Below, one piece after another: positions 59,685-64,000 of a DNA stretch of 64,000 nucleotides. Within the stretch, counting starts at the first letter, position 1. Each line of letters starts with the position of its first letter. The notes beneath the pieces were generated by a model. That model searched no databases. It was not told where the DNA came from and was given only the letters and a program-made list of their open reading frames with translations. Where the stretch lies: positions 248,001 through 312,000 of the forward strand of contig NZ_JAHQCX010000003.1 in assembly GCF_019042245.1 (NCBI RefSeq). Reading direction: 5' to 3'. The position numbers and the translations under genes were made by a program. The stretch comes from Diplocloster modestus (lineage in GTDB: Bacteria; Bacillota; Clostridia; Lachnospirales; Lachnospiraceae).

Positions 59685-60527
59685 ATGAAACTCAACAACC
59701 GATTTATTTTCGGTATTTTGTCTCTGGTATTGGCAGCGGTCATCGCTTTTGTGGCGCTGCCCACCATTGCCCGGCAGACCAACGGGAAAACGGAAATTGT
59801 CCGTATCACCCAGCCCGTGCTCAAAGGCGAGCAGGTCACAAAAGAAAACGCTGAGGTTGTGGAGGTCGGCGGCTACAACCTTCCCGCCAATGTGGCTCAC
59901 AGTCTTGATGATGTGGAGGGCCTGTATGTGACGGCGGATCTGGCTGCGGGCGACTATATTCTCACCAGTAAGGTGAGCAGCGTCCCGATTTCCTCCGATG
60001 TGGCGCTCAATGACATCCCCTCTGGTAAGGTTGCTATCTCTCTGACCGTAAAAACACTGGCCTCCGGGCTGTCGGATAAGCTCCAGCCCAATGATATTGT
60101 CCGCATCTATCACTTCCTGGAGACTGCGGAAGAAGTACCCGAACTGCGTTTTGTCAAGGTCCTTTCCGTCACGGATTCTGATGGCATCAATGTGGACAAT
60201 ACCAAGGAGCCCACAGAAGATGAAGAGCCGCAGCAGTCTGCTACCATCACAGTGCTGGCAAGCCCGGAGCAGGCCCGCATCATCACTGAGCTGGAGAACG
60301 ACGGCGTAGCTCATGTGGCCCTGATCTCCCGCAACAATGACCAGCTGGCTGAAGAACTGCTGGCCGAACAGGACAAGACGCTCCAGGAAATTTACTTCCC
60401 GGAAACGCTGACAGAGGATGGCGAGAACGAAGGGACAGATGCAACTGGTGATCCCGCCTCTGCAGAAGATTCGGGTGAGAATACCCAATCGACACCTACC
60501 AGTAATACACCGGAAAGCGGTGAATGA
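59685..60527 (+). CDS. CpaB/RcpC-like pilus assembly protein
   Basis: This 280-residue protein has an N-terminal membrane helix (about 8-28) and an SAF domain (about 40-105: IVRITQPVLKGEQVTKENAEVVEV ... GDYILTSKV) as in CpaB/RcpC. A second beta domain and an acidic Ser/Thr-rich tail follow. In Tad systems CpaB helps the pilus cross or anchor in the envelope. ATG 59685 lies nine bases after AGGAG; ATG 59679 is only three bases away from it. Confidence 0.8.
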   Translation: MKLNNRFIFGILSLVLAAVIAFVALPTIARQTNGKTEIVRITQPVLKGEQVTKENAEVVEVGGYNLPANVAHSLDDVEGLYVTADLAAGDYILTSKVSSVPISSDVALNDIPSGKVAISLTVKTLASGLSDKLQPNDIVRIYHFLETAEEVPELRFVKVLSVTDSDGINVDNTKEPTEDEEPQQSATITVLASPEQARIITELENDGVAHVALISRNNDQLAEELLAEQDKTLQEIYFPETLTEDGENEGTDATGDPASAEDSGENTQSTPTSNTPESGE

Positions 60528-60539
60528 AACCAGTTTGAT

Positions 60540-60598
60540 AATTTTGATTATGATAATCGAAATTATATTACCGCACAATCAAGGGCATTCCGCCCTTG
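60540..60598. repeat. Palindrome and hairpin ahead of tadZ
   Basis: AATTTTGATTAT and ATAATCGAAATT (60540-60564) form a 25-bp near-palindrome. A perfect hairpin CAAGGGC/GCCCTTG (60580-60598) follows, ending just before the AAAGGAG of tadZ. The first could be an operator; the second may influence tadZ translation. Confidence 0.55.
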
Positions 60599-60613
60599 GG
60601 AAAGGAGTTTCCT

Positions 60614-61420
60614 ATGGGAAAAGTCATTACCGTCTGGGGCAGCCCAGGGAGCGGAAAAAGTATGTTTTCCTGCATTCTGGCAAAAGCCCTGACCCGCGAC
60701 AAGCGGAAAGCGATCATCATCAATGCGGAAATCAGTGTTCCTATGCTTCCGGTGTGGCTGCCGGAGCAGATCATTCAGACCAATGCCTCTGTAGGGCAGG
60801 TACTGAGCAGCGTGGAAATCGATACCTCTTTGGTGGCAGGGCATGTTACCGTGCTCAAAAGTTATCCCTTCATTGGAGTGATGGGCTATGCTGCCGGTGA
60901 AAATCCGTTGAGTTACCCGGAAGTCAAGTACGCCATGGTACTCCAGCTGGTCAACGCCGCCGCAAGGCTTGTGGATTTCGTCATTCTGGACTGCAGTTCC
61001 AATATGACGAATGTGTTCACGCCTGCCGCCATTGAGTCAGGGGATCTGGTCATTCGCATCCTGACGCCTGATCTCAAGGGCGTTAATTACTTAAAGGCCC
61101 ATCAGCCCTTGTTGGGAGATGGGCGTTTCCACTACGATCAGCACATGACCTTTGCCGGCATGGCCCGCCCTTTCCACGCGCTGGATGAGATGGGCCATAT
61201 CATCGGCGGATGGGATGGCCTTCTGCCCTATGGCAAGGAGATCGACCGCTGCGCCACCGAAGGCGGGATGTTCCAGGCCATCAAATACTGCAATCCCAAA
61301 TACACAGCTTCGCTCAACAAAGTTTTGGATGCGCTGGAGCAGATGGAGCTGGCTGACCATGCCGCAGAGGATGATGGAAACGAAACCGAGCATTTTGAGG
61401 AGGAAACTGCCGATGAATAA
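60614..61420 (+). CDS. tadZ: TadZ/CpaE-like ParA-family ATPase
   Basis: This 268-residue P-loop ATPase has Walker A GSPGSGKSM near residues 9-17 and Walker B-like FVILDCSSN near 123-131. TadZ/CpaE proteins place the Tad machine in the cell. It lacks the receiver-like domain present at the start of many CpaE proteins. ATG 60614 follows AAAGGAG. It overlaps tadA by 8 bp. Confidence 0.8.
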   Translation: MGKVITVWGSPGSGKSMFSCILAKALTRDKRKAIIINAEISVPMLPVWLPEQIIQTNASVGQVLSSVEIDTSLVAGHVTVLKSYPFIGVMGYAAGENPLSYPEVKYAMVLQLVNAAARLVDFVILDCSSNMTNVFTPAAIESGDLVIRILTPDLKGVNYLKAHQPLLGDGRFHYDQHMTFAGMARPFHALDEMGHIIGGWDGLLPYGKEIDRCATEGGMFQAIKYCNPKYTASLNKVLDALEQMELADHAAEDDGNETEHFEEETADE

Positions 61421-62843
61421 TCTCAATGACATTTTCTTCGCTCCTGCGGCCAATCAGGACCTTACCTATGAACAGATTCTGGAAGATGTACAGCGGTATT
61501 TTGCGGAAAACCACGCCGCCACGATTGCAGAGGCCGGCGATGGAAATACCGACCGCGCCTCCTCCCTTTTGAAAGAACTGATGGTGCAGTACATCGTCAA
61601 GCGAAAATACGCCATCGAGGGGCTGACCACGGAGGAACTGTGCGAGAAGCTCTATGAGGACATGGCCGGGTACTCCTTCCTGAAAAAGTGGATCTACAAA
61701 CCCGGTATTGAGGAGGTCAACATCAATGCCTACAACGATATTGAGGTGATTGAAGCCGGCGGGCGCAGCGTTAAAATCCCGGACAAGTTTTCCTCTCCAC
61801 AGCACGCTATTGATGTGGTCCGGCGTATGCTCAACGCCTGCGGCATGGTCATAGACGATACCATGCCCAGCGTGATCGGATTCCTGGATAAGAATGTGCG
61901 TATCTCTGTGGATAAGACGCCGATTGTTGACCCGGAGGTGGGGATCAACGCTTCCATCCGTATCGTAAATCAACAAACGGTTTCTGCACAGAAGCTGTTG
62001 GACTCCGGCAGTGCAACAGCGGAAATGCTTCATTTTCTGACCGCCTGCATCCGCTATGGCGTATCCGTCTGCATTGCCGGGGCCACCGGCTCCGGCAAAA
62101 CTACCATCATGGCATGGCTGTTGTCCCAGGTCCCTGACAACCGGCGCCTCATCACGATTGAGGAGGGCAGCCGCGAATTTGATCTGGTTAAGCGGGACGA
62201 AAATGGAAACATTCTGAATTCCGTAGTCCATCTGCTCACCCGGCCCAGCGAAAATCCTTCCTTGAACATCAACCAGGACTTCCTGCTGGAGCGGGTCCTT
62301 CGTAAGCACCCGGATGTGATCGGCGTCGGTGAGATGCGGTCTGCGGCAGAAAGCCTGTCCGCTGCAGAAAGCTCCCGTACCGGCCATACTGTCTGCACCA
62401 CAATCCACTCTAACAGCTGCGCTTCTACTTATCGGCGCATGATGACGCTCGCAAAGCGAAAATATATGATGGGCGATGATGTTTTGATGCAGATCATGGT
62501 CGAAGCCTATCCAATCATCGTGTTCACAAAGCAGCTGGAGGACCGAAGCCGTAAAATCATGGAGATCATCGAGGGGGAAGGCTGTGAGGGCGAACGGCTG
62601 ATTTACCGCACCCTCTACTCTTACAATGTGCTGGACAACACTGTTGATGCAGATGGACGGCCCCTTGTGGTCGGCCGCCACAAAAAAGTTTCCGAGATGT
62701 CCAGCTCATTGCAGAAGCGTCTCCTGGACAATGGGATTTCCCATAAGGAGCTGGATGAATTTCTTGAGCACGACAAGGAGGTGTTGAACGGATGCCGTGG
62801 GTTTACATCATATGCTTCGCCCTCATCGCCGCTGGACTCCTAA
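61413..62843 (+). CDS. tadA: TadA/CpaF-type secretion ATPase
   Basis: This 476-residue VirB11-like hexameric ATPase drives pilus assembly. An N-terminal helical domain is followed by the ATPase core with Walker A AGATGSGKT (Lys229), an Asp box, Walker B DVIGVGEMR (near 305-313) and HTVCTTIHSNS. I chose ATG 61413, eight bases before the tadZ stop, because the preceding frame belongs to tadZ. It overlaps tadB by 52 bp. It could in principle serve as VirB11 for the conjugation system, but the tadB/tadC neighbours fit a Tad role. Confidence 0.9.
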   Translation: MNNLNDIFFAPAANQDLTYEQILEDVQRYFAENHAATIAEAGDGNTDRASSLLKELMVQYIVKRKYAIEGLTTEELCEKLYEDMAGYSFLKKWIYKPGIEEVNINAYNDIEVIEAGGRSVKIPDKFSSPQHAIDVVRRMLNACGMVIDDTMPSVIGFLDKNVRISVDKTPIVDPEVGINASIRIVNQQTVSAQKLLDSGSATAEMLHFLTACIRYGVSVCIAGATGSGKTTIMAWLLSQVPDNRRLITIEEGSREFDLVKRDENGNILNSVVHLLTRPSENPSLNINQDFLLERVLRKHPDVIGVGEMRSAAESLSAAESSRTGHTVCTTIHSNSCASTYRRMMTLAKRKYMMGDDVLMQIMVEAYPIIVFTKQLEDRSRKIMEIIEGEGCEGERLIYRTLYSYNVLDNTVDADGRPLVVGRHKKVSEMSSSLQKRLLDNGISHKELDEFLEHDKEVLNGCRGFTSYASPSSPLDS

Positions 62844-63724
62844 CGCTGTTTGGTGTGCGGCCGGGCGATTTCATTGATGCGCTTTTCCGGTCACAGCGCA
62901 AGTCGGCCACTCTGACCGATGAATTGAATGTTCTGATGGGTACTCCGGCCAAAGGCTTCTTTAATCAGGACTTTGAATTAAAGCAAATCCTCAAAGGCAC
63001 CGGGCGGGCTGACCGGTATGAAGCAGTCAAACGGCTGTCTCTGATCCTGTTCGCGGTGGGCGGCGCCCTGGCGCTGCTGATTGGCAATGTGTACATGGTC
63101 CCGATTTTAGGGATCGGATTTTCACTCGCTCCTATTTGGTATCTGCGCAGCACCGCAGCCAGTTATAAAAAGCATTTGAACGAAGAACTGGAAACGGCCA
63201 TCTCCATCATCACCACTTCCTACCTGCGCACAGAGGACCTGATCCGGGCAGTCAAGGAAAACCTGCCCTACATCAATGAGCCGGTGAAGGCCAATTTTGA
63301 GGCATTTGTCTATGAGGCAGAGTTGATTAACGCAAATACTACGAGTGCCATCAATTCGCTCAAAATGAAGATTCCAAACCGTGTTTTCCATGAGTGGGCT
63401 AACATCCTCATTCAGTGCCAGTCTGACCGGGCCATGAAAAATACATTGCCTACCATCGCCCAGAAGTTTTCTGATGTTCGTGTGGTGCAGTCGGAGCTGG
63501 AGGCTATGATGCAGGGGCCGCGCCGGGAGGCGATCACGATGATGTTCCTTGTGATCGCCAATGTACCGCTGCTTTATTTCCTGAATGAAGATTGGTTTCA
63601 CACGCTGCTCTTCACCACGCCGGGCAAAATCGCTTTGGCAATCTGCGCAGCCATTATCCTGTTTGCCCTGACCCAGATCATGAAACTGAGCAGGCCCATT
63701 GAATATGGAGGTGACAGCGCATGA
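62792..63724 (+). CDS. tadB: TadB-like type II secretion F-domain membrane protein
   Basis: This 310-residue membrane protein has helices near 2-20, 82-100, 104-118 and two at the C-terminus (about 247-265 and 275-295). The cytosolic middle part carries the T2SF pattern (LNEELETAISIITTSYLRTEDLIRAVKENLP). TadB and TadC form the inner-membrane platform on which TadA acts. ATG 62792 follows AAGGAGG inside the tadA coding end. It overlaps the next gene as ATGA. Confidence 0.83.
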   Translation: MPWVYIICFALIAAGLLTLFGVRPGDFIDALFRSQRKSATLTDELNVLMGTPAKGFFNQDFELKQILKGTGRADRYEAVKRLSLILFAVGGALALLIGNVYMVPILGIGFSLAPIWYLRSTAASYKKHLNEELETAISIITTSYLRTEDLIRAVKENLPYINEPVKANFEAFVYEAELINANTTSAINSLKMKIPNRVFHEWANILIQCQSDRAMKNTLPTIAQKFSDVRVVQSELEAMMQGPRREAITMMFLVIANVPLLYFLNEDWFHTLLFTTPGKIALAICAAIILFALTQIMKLSRPIEYGGDSA

Positions 63725-64000
63725 CGCTTTTAGCTCTCACAGCAGTGATTTGTTTCGGCTTTGCTGTCTATAACCTGACTTGTGCCTTTGCAGACATTCC
63801 CACGAAGCGTACCTCCCGTATGATGCTTCTGGCCCGCAAGCAGCAGGGCGTAAAGGCCGAGAAACTGCTGGATGTCTATCTCACCAAAATCGCCGGCCTG
63901 ATCGCTCCGTACCTGAAGCTGGACAAGCTCAAGCGGAATAAACTGCAGCGGGCGCTGGACATTGCCGCCATGGAGCTGACACCGGAAGTCTACACCGCCC
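63721..64000 (+). CDS. tadC: TadC-like platform protein, N-terminal part (cut by window edge)
   Basis: The frame opens at ATG 63721, overlapping the tadB stop as ATGA, and is open to the end of the window (93 codons). It has an N-terminal hydrophobic helix (about 2-20), then a Lys-rich cytosolic stretch (KLDKLKRNKLQRALDIAAMEL) typical of TadC/T2SF N-termini. Position directly after tadB supports the call; the F domain itself is outside the window. Confidence 0.7.
   Translation, partial: MTLLALTAVICFGFAVYNLTCAFADIPTKRTSRMMLLARKQQGVKAEKLLDVYLTKIAGLIAPYLKLDKLKRNKLQRALDIAAMELTPEVYTA

Larger units (their letters stand above)
37511..64000. mobile_element. Integrative conjugative element (left end; continues past window)
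   Basis: From the truncated tRNA-Arg to the window edge, the genes encode a type IV secretion system (VirB4, VirD4, VirB6-like, TrbC-like, C39-like peptidase), element-type regulators, an RloAB-like cargo pair and a Tad pilus. The layout resembles the FA/FATA-type transfer modules of Firmicute ICEs. Relaxase, integrase and the other attachment site are not in the window. All recognised element genes are on the plus strand. Base composition is clearly more GC-rich than the AT-rich sugar locus immediately to its left. Confidence 0.88.

Noticed and set aside
61314-62681. 455-codon minus-strand open frame
   Set aside because: It is antisense to tadA, a clear ATPase gene; its length reflects GC-rich codon pattern only.
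61413-62843. VirB11 of the conjugation system in place of TadA
   Set aside because: The immediate tadZ, tadB and tadC neighbours and the pseudopilin/prepilin peptidase context fit a Tad ATPase better.

Overview
The window looks like a piece of a spore-forming gut Firmicute chromosome, most likely Lachnospiraceae/Clostridia. The signs are spoIID and a SpoIIQ-type gene, a Gram-positive T-box ahead of ileS, YesM/YesN-type two-component systems beside sugar ABC operons, strong AGGAGG ribosome sites and frequent TTG starts. The species cannot be fixed from the sequence alone.

Chromosomal part (1 to about 37.5 kb). 1-2.1 kb: sporulation genes (a SpoIIQ-like M23 protein cut by the window edge, and SpoIID), then a striking 390-bp imperfect palindrome. 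2.1-8.2 kb: glgP behind ileS, with an Ile-specific T-box and a consensus sigma-A promoter. 8.3-13.1 kb: a wall-anchored, LamG-containing sialate-O-acetylesterase-type protein and a divergent D,D-carboxypeptidase. 13.2-27.2 kb: a glycan-use locus with a Gfo/Idh/MocA oxidoreductase, a cytosolic five-bladed-propeller protein, a large secreted beta-helix protein carrying a paralogous propeller domain, two permeases, two substrate-binding lipoproteins, and a divergent YesM/YesN pair. 27.2-37.4 kb: a more AT-rich maltodextrin/cyclodextrin locus with two GH13 enzymes, its own YesM/YesN pair and a complete binding-protein-plus-two-permease set.

From about 37.5 kb to the right edge lies an integrative conjugative element (ICE). 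Its left end is marked by the 3' half of a tRNA-Arg(CCU) gene, followed by 11-bp-phased direct repeats. Next come a winged-helix protein, an ArpU/RinA-like regulator and a type IV secretion operon: TrbC/VirB2-like, VirB6-like, a C39-like peptidase, and VirB4 with an N-terminal PrgI-like region. A second block follows: a radical SAM protein, two conserved ICE proteins, a winged-helix protein, the VirD4 coupling protein and an S1-domain protein. A RloA/RloB-type (AbiL-like) defence pair with its own promoter comes next, and then a Tad/Flp pilus operon that runs off the right edge. No relaxase or integrase is in the window; they are expected to the right.

The observation I rate highest is that the secretion operon and the Tad operon start with the same promoter unit. 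Each has two ATTGGC-type direct repeats 22 bp apart, a -35 TTGAGC, a 17-bp spacer and a -10, followed within about 40 bases of the predicted start by an intrinsic terminator. This suggests one element-encoded activator, possibly with antitermination, switching on both the transfer machine and a pilus. Several ICE genes also lack a normal start codon (ATA for virD4, a frame break at GGGAAAA, none for the radical SAM gene), which points to decay, sequence error or unusual initiation.
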